Source: a virus. Taken from it: a DNA stretch of 64,000 nt. The notes beneath the pieces are model-generated. The model did no database searches. It had not been told where the DNA came from and worked only from the letters and a program-made list of their open reading frames with translations. The stretch spans positions 1 to 64,000 of IMG/VR virus record IMGVR_UViG_3300047476_000577; one strand, given 5' to 3'. The position numbers and the translations under genes are program-made. Of this stretch, positions 35,291 to 44,344 are shown piece after piece. Positions within the stretch are counted from its first letter, which is position 1. Each line of letters opens with the position of its first letter.

Positions 35291-37580
35291 CGTACCTGTA
35301 GTTTCCAGTAGAGAATTTTTACAGATTAAACGGCTTAACGATGCAGATGCGGTTAAAGAAGTAGCATCCTGGAACAAATACAAAAAGTTTGTCTGGATTA
35401 AAAACCACGATGTTGATCCTGCACTGTTTGAAAATTTCGATTTTAAATTTGTTCCTACTAAGCTAGAAGCAAATAGAATACATTTGTTTGTATACGAAGA
35501 CACTCCGCATTGGTTAGCTAAACTCGTTCCTTTAAACTGGAAAGAGTCTAGCTCATACGTACTACACGTTATAAATCAAAAACGCACTATAGTCTTTAAG
35601 AATCAATTTCTCAATCACGTGCCGGATGAGGTAGCTAATTACTTGCCTGCCCCGTACGATTTAAAATATACACACGTCTGGAGATTTGATACAGCAACAT
35701 CTGACAACAAGTCAATTGACGCAATACATATCAATTACTGCGAAAATCCGCAAGGTATCAAAGTAGTAAATGTTCCAGTCAAAAACAAGTATACGCTAGA
35801 ATGGAACACAGAGTTGCCCGATGTGACGTACCCTGGCCTGCAACAAGCATTAGACTCTGTTCACTATAGTGCAGGAAAATACACTACTGTCTTTTACTTA
35901 GATGACGAGCACAATACTACAAAATACAATGTATGGATTGCTAAACTTGTTCCTAGTAATAGCGTAGGGCTCAAAGTAGGCGGAAGATTTAAACCAGCAG
36001 TGCCGTTAACAGTAGGATGCAAGCTAACATTTAACCCGTTAGTAGTAGAGCAAGAATATGCTGCAATACCTGACAACTTTGTTCCGGCAGCAGACAAAGT
36101 AAAGTATGAGCACGTTTGGTACATCGAAGATGCACTGATTAGGTACGGCACTAACACTTGGGGCAAGACGTCGGAACGCACCTGGCTAGCTAAGTACGGT
36201 CCAGAAAATCCTATAGGTACAGTGGAAGTTAAGGTGTTGCCAGCACAAGTTCTAATAACTAACCCAGACATTCCTGACTGCGAGCTCAAAGGATTTAACT
36301 TTGATGCGCTAGCCGAAACTACAGGATACGAAAAAGTATGGTACTTGGATCCTAGTTTAACTAACGGCGAAGAAGGCATATGGGCAGTAAAATACGGCCA
36401 CGGTAGTCCTATTAATATGGGTATGCTTAAACCAGAGTTCTCTGCAAGTATAGAATACAATAGCGACTATGCACTGTGGGATTGGAGCGAAGTAAAAGAA
36501 ACATTTAAGCCCTCTTACAGCGAAATGTGGTACGAGCACGTCTGGTATAAATCCAAAACGTTAAAGGTATGGGGTGTAAAAGCCAAGTTCACTAAACGTA
36601 CTAAGGGCGTTATCCATCACGGTTACATAGAACCTAAAGTTCCTGCCTGGCCAGTTGACAAAGGAGATGCTCCTTTGTATTGGAAACTAGCACAGGGGTT
36701 TAGATTTGACGAACACTGGAACTCTAAGTTTATGCCAAGCATTGGTAACGAAAAGAAAGTACACGTATTCGGCCTGCGTGATCCTCGAGGCGAGTTTATA
36801 GACTACGGTGCTTGTTACCTGTTGCCTAATCGCACCATAACAGACACTGACATATTAAAGGCAGTTAAAGTGTCTAGTAGTGGTGCACAGGAAGATGACT
36901 TTGATGTAGTATTTTTAAGCAACAATGAACCTTACGCAGATGCACACTATGCAGAGTTATTAAAGATTGTTCCTACTGCTAAACGTGTTAACGGTGTTAA
37001 AGGTATTGCGGCAGCACATATAGAAGCAGCAAGACAAGCAACTTCTAATATGGTGTTTATTGTGGACGCTGACTGTCGTGTACTAGATGCTAAAGTATTT
37101 TTACATCACCCATTATGGGCAGATAGAAATAACGTGCACGTATGGAAAAGCCGCAACCCTGTTAACGGACTGGAGTACGGATATGGCGCTATCAAATTGT
37201 TTAATAGACATCAACTACTTGGCGCAACTACTTGGACAGTTGACTTCTCTACTACGTTCAACAACAAGTTTAAAGTCATTAACAAGCTAGTATGCGAAAC
37301 AGCATTTAACTACAATGAAGAAACAACCTGGCGCAGTGCTTTCCGTGAATGTGCTAAGTTAGCAGCTAAAGTAATTCCAAATCAAGTCGACAGCGAAACA
37401 GTGCGTAGACTAGAGGTGTGGACTACGCAAGGAGCCGATAAGCCGTACGGTGAGTGGGCAATTAAAGGTGCACTTGCAGGTAAAGAATGGGCACAAAATA
37501 ATCCGGAAGAGTTACACTTGCTAAATGACTACGATTGGCTAGCAGCAAAGTTTAAGGAAGCATATGACAACAACTGCTAA
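35274..37580 (+). CDS. Repeat protein fused to a glycosyltransferase-like domain
   Basis: This 768-residue protein has two parts. Residues 1-530 hold about five copies of a ~100-residue unit recognised by H-V-W-x-x-D/E followed by a strand with (V/T)W-x-(A/V)-K (for example YTHVWRFD, YEHVWYIED, YEKVWYLD, YEHVWYKS). Residues 540-768 are a complete family A domain: FDVVFLSNNEPYADAHY, NGVKGIAAAH, IVDADC, and WRSAFRECAKLA. The repeats may bind a scaffold or substrate. The fused order suggests the enzyme is tethered to a structure it modifies. Confidence 0.6.
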   Translation: MSLIFDVPVVSSREFLQIKRLNDADAVKEVASWNKYKKFVWIKNHDVDPALFENFDFKFVPTKLEANRIHLFVYEDTPHWLAKLVPLNWKESSSYVLHVINQKRTIVFKNQFLNHVPDEVANYLPAPYDLKYTHVWRFDTATSDNKSIDAIHINYCENPQGIKVVNVPVKNKYTLEWNTELPDVTYPGLQQALDSVHYSAGKYTTVFYLDDEHNTTKYNVWIAKLVPSNSVGLKVGGRFKPAVPLTVGCKLTFNPLVVEQEYAAIPDNFVPAADKVKYEHVWYIEDALIRYGTNTWGKTSERTWLAKYGPENPIGTVEVKVLPAQVLITNPDIPDCELKGFNFDALAETTGYEKVWYLDPSLTNGEEGIWAVKYGHGSPINMGMLKPEFSASIEYNSDYALWDWSEVKETFKPSYSEMWYEHVWYKSKTLKVWGVKAKFTKRTKGVIHHGYIEPKVPAWPVDKGDAPLYWKLAQGFRFDEHWNSKFMPSIGNEKKVHVFGLRDPRGEFIDYGACYLLPNRTITDTDILKAVKVSSSGAQEDDFDVVFLSNNEPYADAHYAELLKIVPTAKRVNGVKGIAAAHIEAARQATSNMVFIVDADCRVLDAKVFLHHPLWADRNNVHVWKSRNPVNGLEYGYGAIKLFNRHQLLGATTWTVDFSTTFNNKFKVINKLVCETAFNYNEETTWRSAFRECAKLAAKVIPNQVDSETVRRLEVWTTQGADKPYGEWAIKGALAGKEWAQNNPEELHLLNDYDWLAAKFKEAYDNNC

Positions 37581-38577
37581 AGGCTTTGCTTATGGCCTAG
37601 AAGGATATACGCTAGGTATTAAAGATGTAGGACTGTTTAATGCTTTATCCAATTATGTAAATGATCCTGCTACCCATAGCTTAATTGCTCTATTGGCTAA
37701 GTTAGGAATATACAGTAAACATCGTACCGCAACACAAAACCTTCTTACTTTAGAAGATTATAACAACATATGCTATCTAGGCAACAATAAGAACTATGAC
37801 CACGTATTCTGGGTACTTATGGCCTTAATACCAGACGCAAAAGACTTGATTTATAACCTTAAGACGTCAATTGACAGCGATAAGTTATTCGACTTTATTT
37901 TAGACTATACTGATAGCGACCACGTTAAGCAACAGCTACTTAATATAAAGAATTTTGATTCTAGCCTAGATTACTTGAAACTACTAGAAAAGTTTGATGT
38001 AATTAACTCTGCGTTTGTATACGATTTGATTAAAGCAATAGAAGCCCATCCTAGTGTTAACTGGAAGGATGCAATAAGTAGATTCCAATTAGGTAGTAAA
38101 AATTGGATAGCCACCGAAATAGGTAAACTAAATGTAGACTTGGGCAATGTCGCTCTTATGGGAGGCTGGGTAGGAACACAGGCACGTATATTATACGATG
38201 CACAAATACACTGTGATTCTATTACTAGCTACGATTTAGATGTTGATGCAAACAGTGCAGCAATGATAGTAAATGCAAGGCATAACACATTTAAGTCTGT
38301 TATGGAAGATATCTACAATGTAGACTACAGCAACTACAACACTGTCATTAACGCAATATGTGAGCACATACCTGATTTTAATTCTTGGTATAGTAGAATA
38401 AACCCTGGCACATTAGTTATACTTCAAAATAACAATATGACAGAAGCACCCGACCATATTAACTGTGTGCACTCGTTAGAAGAGTTTAGTAAACAAGTTT
38501 CCTTATCTACTAAACTCTACGAGGGTGAGTACCAATTTATGAATTGGACTCGTTATATGATAATTGGTTACAAATAA
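37564..38577 (+). CDS. Methyltransferase-like protein
   Basis: This 337-residue protein has a helical N-terminal half and a C-terminal Rossmann-like half: VALMGGWVGTQARILYDA (about 197-214) resembles the Gly-rich loop of class I methyltransferases, SYDLDVD follows as the acidic strand, and LVILQNNNM (near 285) matches the position of the product-binding strand. The loop lacks the classical GxGxG, so SAM binding is not certain. It ends the plus-strand accessory run; the stop directly touches the stop of the opposite gene. Confidence 0.4.
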   Translation: MTTTAKGFAYGLEGYTLGIKDVGLFNALSNYVNDPATHSLIALLAKLGIYSKHRTATQNLLTLEDYNNICYLGNNKNYDHVFWVLMALIPDAKDLIYNLKTSIDSDKLFDFILDYTDSDHVKQQLLNIKNFDSSLDYLKLLEKFDVINSAFVYDLIKAIEAHPSVNWKDAISRFQLGSKNWIATEIGKLNVDLGNVALMGGWVGTQARILYDAQIHCDSITSYDLDVDANSAAMIVNARHNTFKSVMEDIYNVDYSNYNTVINAICEHIPDFNSWYSRINPGTLVILQNNNMTEAPDHINCVHSLEEFSKQVSLSTKLYEGEYQFMNWTRYMIIGYK

Positions 38578-38883
38578 TTACGCTAAGTAAATGTCTTCAG
38601 TGCAACCGAACTTTGCCAGATACTCTTCTCTGTACATACTGCGAGCTTGAACATCTTGTTCGTTTTGTAGAACATATGTACGTAATGCAACGTCATCTGC
38701 AAATTCAATTGTTTTCTTACGTTGTAGAGGTGTAACATCCTCGGTTGTTAATGAAACAAAACCAGGCGAGGATTCTAACCTAGCTTGTATCTGTTGTATT
38801 CTTAAAGCATTTTCTTCGATATCTGTAAACCAAGGTACATCTGCACTTGGACGAGTGGTAACAATTACTAATTTAACTGACAT
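38578..38883 (-). CDS. Small alpha/beta protein, paralogue of 55751-56047
   Basis: This 101-residue protein begins MSVKLVIVTTRPSADVPWF. The layout (strand, P-x-A/D-x-x-W, helix, S-P/A-GFVS, strand with TIEF, helix ending in Tyr) matches the 98-residue protein at 55751: LVSKTVKPAEAKWW ... FPGVVSAD ... VIVFES. It may be a small ferredoxin-like fold. Function unknown. Last gene of the minus cluster, preceded by GGAG and a late-type box. Confidence 0.6.
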   Translation of the reverse strand: MSVKLVIVTTRPSADVPWFTDIEENALRIQQIQARLESSPGFVSLTTEDVTPLQRKKTIEFADDVALRTYVLQNEQDVQARSMYREEYLAKFGCTEDIYLA

Positions 38884-38892
38884 AAGTATCTC

Positions 38893-39573
38893 CTATGATT
38901 GTATATTTATGTTAGACACCTGATCTACTCTTCGTCTCAGATTGTAGTCTAAATCTAAATCTCTATATCTATTTAGTAAAGACCATTTTCTTATCAGAAT
39001 AGGAACACTATTTTTTGTTTCTAGTATTCCTAGCATCTTGCTAAAATTAACATACTTGCTAGCAGAATACGGCTTAATTAGCTCTTCTACTGTTACAACA
39101 TATCTAGCAGAATCAGTCTCGAAGTCCCACATTAAAGAAGAATACTGTTTGTCTTTCTTATGCTGAAGATTAACCCCTTGCGCTCCTCTGGCCATTGCAG
39201 CATTAATCGTAACTGCACTGTAAATAGACGTTATATTAATAGATTCGGCATAGGAAATCATTCCGGCCATTAATTTACTAGTAATTTCGTCCGAGTGGAT
39301 ATAGCTTACATAGTTCTTGTCTACGAAAAATAAACCAATGGTAGCAAAAGGTAGTATAGCCCAAGTGCTTATTGTAGAAAATGCTATAAGATTCCCGCTA
39401 TCGTCAAAATTTCCAAATGCAGATACACCTATGTCATTTGCCAAATACAGAGGTAAAATTTTCTTATAATGCAAATCTATATGTTTTGTTTTTTTGACTT
39501 TTAATAAAGAAGGTTGTGAATCATAAACCCTCATCATTTGTTCTAAGTCGCTGCTAATTAGTTTGCGTATCAT
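38893..39573 (-). CDS. GNAT-like acetyltransferase
   Basis: The 226-residue protein starts MIRKLISSDLEQMMRVYDS, the usual first helix of GNAT enzymes, then GVSAFGNFDDSGNLIAFS, and a central helix KLMAGMISYAESINI with the following strand SIYSAV. The acetyl-CoA loop (R/Q-x-x-G-x-A) is not clear. It shares general layout with the proteins at 44345 and 47937. Its start overlaps the upstream 2OG oxygenase stop as ATGA. The acceptor is unknown. Confidence 0.5.
   Translation of the reverse strand: MIRKLISSDLEQMMRVYDSQPSLLKVKKTKHIDLHYKKILPLYLANDIGVSAFGNFDDSGNLIAFSTISTWAILPFATIGLFFVDKNYVSYIHSDEITSKLMAGMISYAESINITSIYSAVTINAAMARGAQGVNLQHKKDKQYSSLMWDFETDSARYVVTVEELIKPYSASKYVNFSKMLGILETKNSVPILIRKWSLLNRYRDLDLDYNLRRRVDQVSNINIQS
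38904..38911 (-). promoter_or_regulatory. Late-type box for the last gene of the minus cluster
   Basis: CATAAATA on the minus strand, inside the 3' end of the acetyltransferase-like gene, 21 bases before ATG 38883. It would allow the small paralogue gene to be made separately late in infection. Confidence 0.5.
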
Positions 39574-40325
39574 AGCTTTAGGGTTTGTTTTAAGCCTGGA
39601 ATAAATTTGCCGTCTACTCTAAAACTAAAAGTAGTTTCGTCTGTAGATTCCGAACCGTGATAATCCCAAGTGTTAAAGAAGCAAGCCTTTGTATCTACTA
39701 TATGCTTTTCTTTTGTATCTTCATCGTATACAAAGAATTTTTTTCTTCCTGAAGGATTGAACCATATAAAATTCTGATTCTTGTATGCTTTTTTATTTTC
39801 TAATGGAGGGAATAAGTATTCTTGTGCAGTTGCAAGATCGCTGTGTATTTGCCCGTCGACAAATGGATTAGACACAAATATAACAATTCGTCCTATACTT
39901 TCAAACGGCAAAGTCTTAACAAACTGCATAAGTTCGGGAAACAAAGAAATAGCAGCCTTATTATCTTCGCACAGTGATTGTTCAAATATGTCTTTGTATC
40001 TTCTGCTCTTAGAATGCCTTAGCTCTATATACCCGCCGGCCGCGATTACTTTATTAGTGAGTTCTGCAAACCTGTATCTTTCCTGAGCAGTAAGCTGAGT
40101 TAAAGTATTAAGGTATTCGTCTTCTATAGACTTGTCGTCACAGACATCTAAGTCATTCATATCTTTATATGTCTGATCCTTAGTCTTTGGAGGAAAATAT
40201 GCAATAGGTAGTGGACCATACTTTGCAATACCTCTAGCGACAGGAACGAATAAAGATTCTAATTGCTTAGTATCTATATACGGGCTCATATCTATAAATG
40301 GTGCGCCGTTAATACCTTCTATCAT
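39570..40325 (-). CDS. 2OG/Fe(II) oxygenase-like protein
   Basis: This 251-residue protein has the iron triad pattern: H161-x-D163 (QIHSDLATAQ) and distal H223 in NTWDYHGSES, followed by R236 (FSFRVDG) that would hold 2-oxoglutarate. The region NFIWFNPSGRKKFFVYDEDT lies between. The spacing fits cupin-type dioxygenases. The substrate is unknown; the neighbours are a PP-loop ATPase and a GNAT-like protein, both overlapping as ATGA. Confidence 0.68.
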   Translation of the reverse strand: MIEGINGAPFIDMSPYIDTKQLESLFVPVARGIAKYGPLPIAYFPPKTKDQTYKDMNDLDVCDDKSIEDEYLNTLTQLTAQERYRFAELTNKVIAAGGYIELRHSKSRRYKDIFEQSLCEDNKAAISLFPELMQFVKTLPFESIGRIVIFVSNPFVDGQIHSDLATAQEYLFPPLENKKAYKNQNFIWFNPSGRKKFFVYDEDTKEKHIVDTKACFFNTWDYHGSESTDETTFSFRVDGKFIPGLKQTLKL

Positions 40326-41398
40326 TTAATATACTCGTCTAAGTTTAGTTCATTTAGGAAATTAAGATCCTGGTCTATTGCCTTATACACTTTCCTATAC
40401 CTAAATACTCCGGGTAAGCTAGGGAACTTTGTTTTATTTACATAGTAGTCATAGTCCTTGGTTACTTTGTAAATTAGTTCTTTAGCAGGACCTTTATAAC
40501 TAGCCCAAGTATTGCCTATTTTCTTATCAGGATTATTAACTGCCCATTGTTGCCAATCTTCAGTTTGCCAGAAGTGAATTAAATTATTATTCAAGTAATC
40601 CCAATCTGGTTGAAACTCTGGTTGCTTGTGGCTTAATATCCTAAATTCAACAGCTTGCCATTTCATTGCAAAGTTGTGATACCATAAGTAATCTGCCCAA
40701 GTCTTAATTTCAAAAGGACAAGTTTTTACTAACTGCTCCAGTTGATCTAAGAACCATTTAGTCTGTGTATCGTTATTGATTTTTCTATTAAAGAAAAAAT
40801 GTGCGTAGTTTTGGTAAGGCTTGTTAATAATATCTTCTGTACCGAAGTAATCGATACTAAATTTTAAAGTTAAGCTACCGAATACATTATCACTAAATTC
40901 GCCTGTAATAACTTTGTACTTTTTGTTCAAGTATTGTTCGAATCTGTTGCTGCTAGCAAGTCTAAAATGACGCTTGATAAAATTTTCGTAAAAGTGTTTT
41001 GCTTCGTCTATGCTAGCATCATTTAATATTACCAACAGGCGTTCCTTAAACTCTTTACTGCAATATTGATGTATCAAGCAAGCAACCATAGTACTGTCGA
41101 TACCGCCGCTGTACATTAACACAGGTTGGGTGTCAGGGTCTGCTAGTATTTGTCGCTCTATTTCTAGAATACGCTCAATTGATAATTCTTCAAAAGACTT
41201 TGTAAATGTTTTCCACTTGGGGAATGGATATAAGTTAGTAGTCCTATACGGCAAATCAATAGTACCTGACCTATCTACTACTGCAATACCTGTGTTAATT
41301 GCCTGGGAAAACGTCTTGTAGTTTTCTAATTGAGGATACTTGCGTATATTCTCGTCTGTATAGATATCAGACTGATGATAGTATATTAGGCTTTTCAT
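40322..41398 (-). CDS. PP-loop ATP pyrophosphatase (asparagine-synthase-like), copy A
   Basis: This 358-residue protein has the PP-loop SGGIDST at 97-103 after a VLMY strand, the signature of enzymes that adenylate a carboxylate or a nucleobase (asparagine synthase, QueC, NadE types). No glutaminase domain is present. It is a clear paralogue of 56092-57192: both share WYHNF/WYNF-(A/C)-(M/F)-KWQ, HFWQTEDWQQW / HFYHSDDFQIW and a C-terminal DYxYYxNK. The upstream partner (41395) also has a paralogue before the second copy. It overlaps that partner as ATGA. Confidence 0.75.
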   Translation of the reverse strand: MKSLIYYHQSDIYTDENIRKYPQLENYKTFSQAINTGIAVVDRSGTIDLPYRTTNLYPFPKWKTFTKSFEELSIERILEIERQILADPDTQPVLMYSGGIDSTMVACLIHQYCSKEFKERLLVILNDASIDEAKHFYENFIKRHFRLASSNRFEQYLNKKYKVITGEFSDNVFGSLTLKFSIDYFGTEDIINKPYQNYAHFFFNRKINNDTQTKWFLDQLEQLVKTCPFEIKTWADYLWYHNFAMKWQAVEFRILSHKQPEFQPDWDYLNNNLIHFWQTEDWQQWAVNNPDKKIGNTWASYKGPAKELIYKVTKDYDYYVNKTKFPSLPGVFRYRKVYKAIDQDLNFLNELNLDEYIK

Positions 41399-42024
41399 AG
41401 CAGAATGTTTAAGAATGTGTCTCGGTGAATTTCATTTAGTAGACCCTTGATAGATTCTACATCATTTAATTCTTTTAGCTTACGCAAAAACTTCATTCTA
41501 AAGAACTCTGTTTTTGTTAGCATATCTATATATAGCTGGTGCTTCAGTATAATTTGTTCCGCTGCCTGCTTTACACTACAGTTATCTAGTTCTGCATAGT
41601 CTACTACCATCGGAGCATTGTTATATGCGCTAATGTCGTAATCATTCTTTTGTAAGAATACAGCTTGCTCGTACTTTATCCTATATGTTTCTAATTGTAG
41701 AATATTAAGTTCTTCGTATCGTGCACGTGCTAGATTAATTCTATTAAGTATTTCGAAATAAATCCAACGTTTGTGGTCAACTAGGTTTACTAATGCTTGA
41801 ATAGCAGTTAGCTCCTTGTCCACTAAAGGTCTATATTCTAGTTTATCTCCTACTAGAACCCAGTCATATGGCCTTGCAGTTACTTTGTCGTAGTCTGCAT
41901 CAGCTACATTAGACGTAAAGACGTTAGAGTCTACAAAACTCTCGTTAACAAAGTAAAGGTGTTTCTTTTCTTTGTGAACCATTAGCACTCTGTTTAGTGC
42001 ATTACATAGTACGTGTACCCACAT
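41395..42024 (-). CDS. Helical partner protein of PP-loop ATPase, copy A
   Basis: This 209-residue, mostly helical protein is of unknown function. The N-terminal 80 residues are beta-rich (LMVHKEKKHLYFVNESF); the rest is helical with QAAEQIILKHQLYIDML and a C-terminal SIKGLLNEIHRDTFL. The end resembles that of 57189-57824 (QAYKELKLRLESDLMTKF ... ESIRRAMAREFW). Both genes directly precede a PP-loop gene with an ATGA overlap. It starts as TAATG at the radical SAM stop. Confidence 0.6.
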   Translation of the reverse strand: MWVHVLCNALNRVLMVHKEKKHLYFVNESFVDSNVFTSNVADADYDKVTARPYDWVLVGDKLEYRPLVDKELTAIQALVNLVDHKRWIYFEILNRINLARARYEELNILQLETYRIKYEQAVFLQKNDYDISAYNNAPMVVDYAELDNCSVKQAAEQIILKHQLYIDMLTKTEFFRMKFLRKLKELNDVESIKGLLNEIHRDTFLNILL

Positions 42025-43556
42025 TATTTTAGTATCCTATTTTTGTATTCTGTAGTTAATTTAGTCTTAGAATCAATAACATATTTTGCATCTATCGTTG
42101 CCATTGGTTTGTTAATTAGATCTTTGCTTTCCCAGCCAGTTCCTTGTTGCCATAGCATAAATGCAAACCCGCTTAATTTGTTCCTACGATTAAACACACT
42201 GCCATTAGTATATCTATCTGCAATCGCCCAGGCATCGGCAAGACGCATATCTTTATTTTTCCAATCACTCCATCTAAAGAAAGAGTTGTTGAACTTAGCA
42301 GGTGTTATTTGATAACCGTGTTCATTGGCATTTTTCTCGAACGCACTTTTCCAAAGTTTCTTTGGGTGCATATTAAACCCTAATGCCTCTACGTTAAATC
42401 CGTGTAAAGGGAAATCTTCCGCCATTACTTGGTCTAACCATTCATTGGCAGTGTCTTCCGTTTCTCCCGGAAGCCCTATCACAAATCCACTATTAGTCAT
42501 TACCTGATCTTTCCACTTGTCGTTTCTTAGCCAATGTAATAATTCTATAGTTTTGTCGGGGTGAAAGCCTTTGCCAACTGCTTTTGCTGCTTGATGATTT
42601 AAAGTTTCTATACCAAATACACAAGTTCTGAGACCGGACTCTAGCAGCAGATCTGCCATCTCCCGGTTGTCCCATATTAAATCGTGTCTTAGATATGTTA
42701 CGAACTCTATTTTAAAAGGCAGTTTAGAAAATACTTCGTTGTATAGTGTTTCTACTTTGTAGATACTATCGTTAAATGTGTCATCGCAGAACACATACTT
42801 TGTTGTTCCGAACTTCTCGTAGTTGCGGATAAATTCTTCTCTTAAAGGACCGGGGTCTCTTATATAGTCAAACTTTTTCTTTCCGTTCATAGGAAAACCG
42901 CAATAGTCGCATTTGAATATGCAACCCCTGCTAATTTCTATAGGAAGAACTTCGCCCGGTAAAATATGGTCACTGTCTTGCCATAGTGTCTGGCATTGCC
43001 TGAAATTAAAAGGACTGTCTTCCCTCCAGGCAACCTGATTCTGCCGATCATTAATTTTTATTAGTTCTATGTCAGCGGGCTTGCCTGCTAGTAGATTAGC
43101 ATACTGTACAGTAGTGTAGTCTGCAAAGCCGTGAATGTAAGTGTCTACGAGCTTTGAGCTCATATACTGACTTTTGCCGCCTCCTAACACAATTTTAATG
43201 TTAGGGTTTTTTGATTTAATATGGCTTATTAGTTCGTGACTAGTTTCGGGCGTGAACGGAAAGTCTTCAGTATAACGTAAGTCTCTTCTGTTGTTATATG
43301 TTCTGTTCTCTCCACCTATAGGCTTGTCTTTAATAGCAAATAGAGTAGAGCTAAATCCTGCGAAAAGAGTGTTAGATCCTACGTATTTGTCTACTGCTAA
43401 TTTAAGCTCATCTAGTGTCCAGTCAGATAGAAAGTCTATCATCTGGACGCTATACCCTGCATTTCTTAATTCTGTGGCTATCCTGTAGCCGCCTATCATC
43501 CTAGTATAAACTAAGCTATTAGTAAACTCTGTGAATATTACAATGTCGGCAGTCAT
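42024..43556 (-). CDS. B12-binding-type radical SAM protein
   Basis: This 510-residue protein has an N-terminal Rossmann-like part (residues 1-165) in the place of a cobalamin-binding domain, with TRMIGGYRIATELRNAGYSVQ and IVLGGGKSQYM, followed by the radical SAM motif CIFKCDYC at 212-219. The B12 signature DxHxxG is absent, so cobalamin binding is unproven. FGIETLN (near 320) is typical of this class. The C terminus is W-rich. Such enzymes methylate or rearrange unreactive carbons. It is translationally coupled to the desaturase gene (stop/start at 43556). Confidence 0.78.
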   Translation of the reverse strand: MTADIVIFTEFTNSLVYTRMIGGYRIATELRNAGYSVQMIDFLSDWTLDELKLAVDKYVGSNTLFAGFSSTLFAIKDKPIGGENRTYNNRRDLRYTEDFPFTPETSHELISHIKSKNPNIKIVLGGGKSQYMSSKLVDTYIHGFADYTTVQYANLLAGKPADIELIKINDRQNQVAWREDSPFNFRQCQTLWQDSDHILPGEVLPIEISRGCIFKCDYCGFPMNGKKKFDYIRDPGPLREEFIRNYEKFGTTKYVFCDDTFNDSIYKVETLYNEVFSKLPFKIEFVTYLRHDLIWDNREMADLLLESGLRTCVFGIETLNHQAAKAVGKGFHPDKTIELLHWLRNDKWKDQVMTNSGFVIGLPGETEDTANEWLDQVMAEDFPLHGFNVEALGFNMHPKKLWKSAFEKNANEHGYQITPAKFNNSFFRWSDWKNKDMRLADAWAIADRYTNGSVFNRRNKLSGFAFMLWQQGTGWESKDLINKPMATIDAKYVIDSKTKLTTEYKNRILK

Positions 43557-44320
43557 TAGATCCTCTTAAGGATAGGGTAAAAAATCATACAAGGGTCAAA
43601 TTCCCACCACTTCTCTCCAAAGTTGTAGTTACCTGGATGCTTGTGGTGATTGTTGTGCCAACCTTGTCCCCACGCGAAATAGCCTAGTAGAGGAACGTTT
43701 CTGCTTTGATCATTAATTTCGTGATTCCTGTAACCGAATTCTTTCATATGGCAGAATAAGTTAATGCAAGCTTCTTGGTGGATACCAGTAATCATCGGTA
43801 GTAGGATTAAGCAAGTTGCAATCTCCCAATTGATTAGCATTGCAACAGCGATAATAGCCCATACAATTTTGTAGTAATGTTTGTGTACGTTAACCTGGAA
43901 CGGGTCGCGTAATAGATCTACGGCATACTTGAAACTAATGTCTTCTGGCTTTAGCTTAAACATCCAGCCTAAGTAAGATACCCACTTGCCGTGAATAGGA
44001 CTATGGACATCGCGTGGCTTATCTGCGTGACTATGATGGTAACCGCGGTGTAATGCTACCCAGAAAATAGGGCTACCTTGCCCAGCCATACAGCCTAGGA
44101 TAGTTAGCACTTTTCTAGTAAAGTTACTCATTTCGGGTATACCTTTGTGACTTAATACCCGATGCAATCCAATAGCACTACCTAAGCCGCTAATCAACAC
44201 CCAGCCTACGGGCCATAGCCACAGATAACTTAAATTGCCGTAGTTCCATAATACTACGAACATAATAACTGCCAGTATGTGAACTGGCCAAAACATTTTT
44301 TCAGCGTGTCCTAATTTCAT
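43556..44320 (-). CDS. Fatty acid desaturase, acyl-CoA delta-9 type
   Basis: This 254-residue membrane di-iron enzyme inserts a double bond in acyl chains. All three histidine boxes are present: HRVLSH at 53-58, HRGYHH at 91-96 and HNNHH at 222-226. Hydrophobic segments around 13-28, 31-51 and 153-180 would form the membrane helices. It is near full family length for bacterial/cyanobacterial types. The phage may use it to tune lipid fluidity or to modify an acyl group made by the cluster. SD GAGGAAAAC lies before ATG. Confidence 0.88.
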   Translation of the reverse strand: MKLGHAEKMFWPVHILAVIMFVVLWNYGNLSYLWLWPVGWVLISGLGSAIGLHRVLSHKGIPEMSNFTRKVLTILGCMAGQGSPIFWVALHRGYHHSHADKPRDVHSPIHGKWVSYLGWMFKLKPEDISFKYAVDLLRDPFQVNVHKHYYKIVWAIIAVAMLINWEIATCLILLPMITGIHQEACINLFCHMKEFGYRNHEINDQSRNVPLLGYFAWGQGWHNNHHKHPGNYNFGEKWWEFDPCMIFYPILKRI

Positions 44321-44344
44321 ATGTTTTCCTCTTTATTTTGATAT

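Noticed and set aside
35894-36460. Minus-strand 188-residue open frame
   Set aside because: Antisense of the repeat part of 35274-37580; Ser/Pro/Leu-rich, no ribosome site, no conserved pattern.
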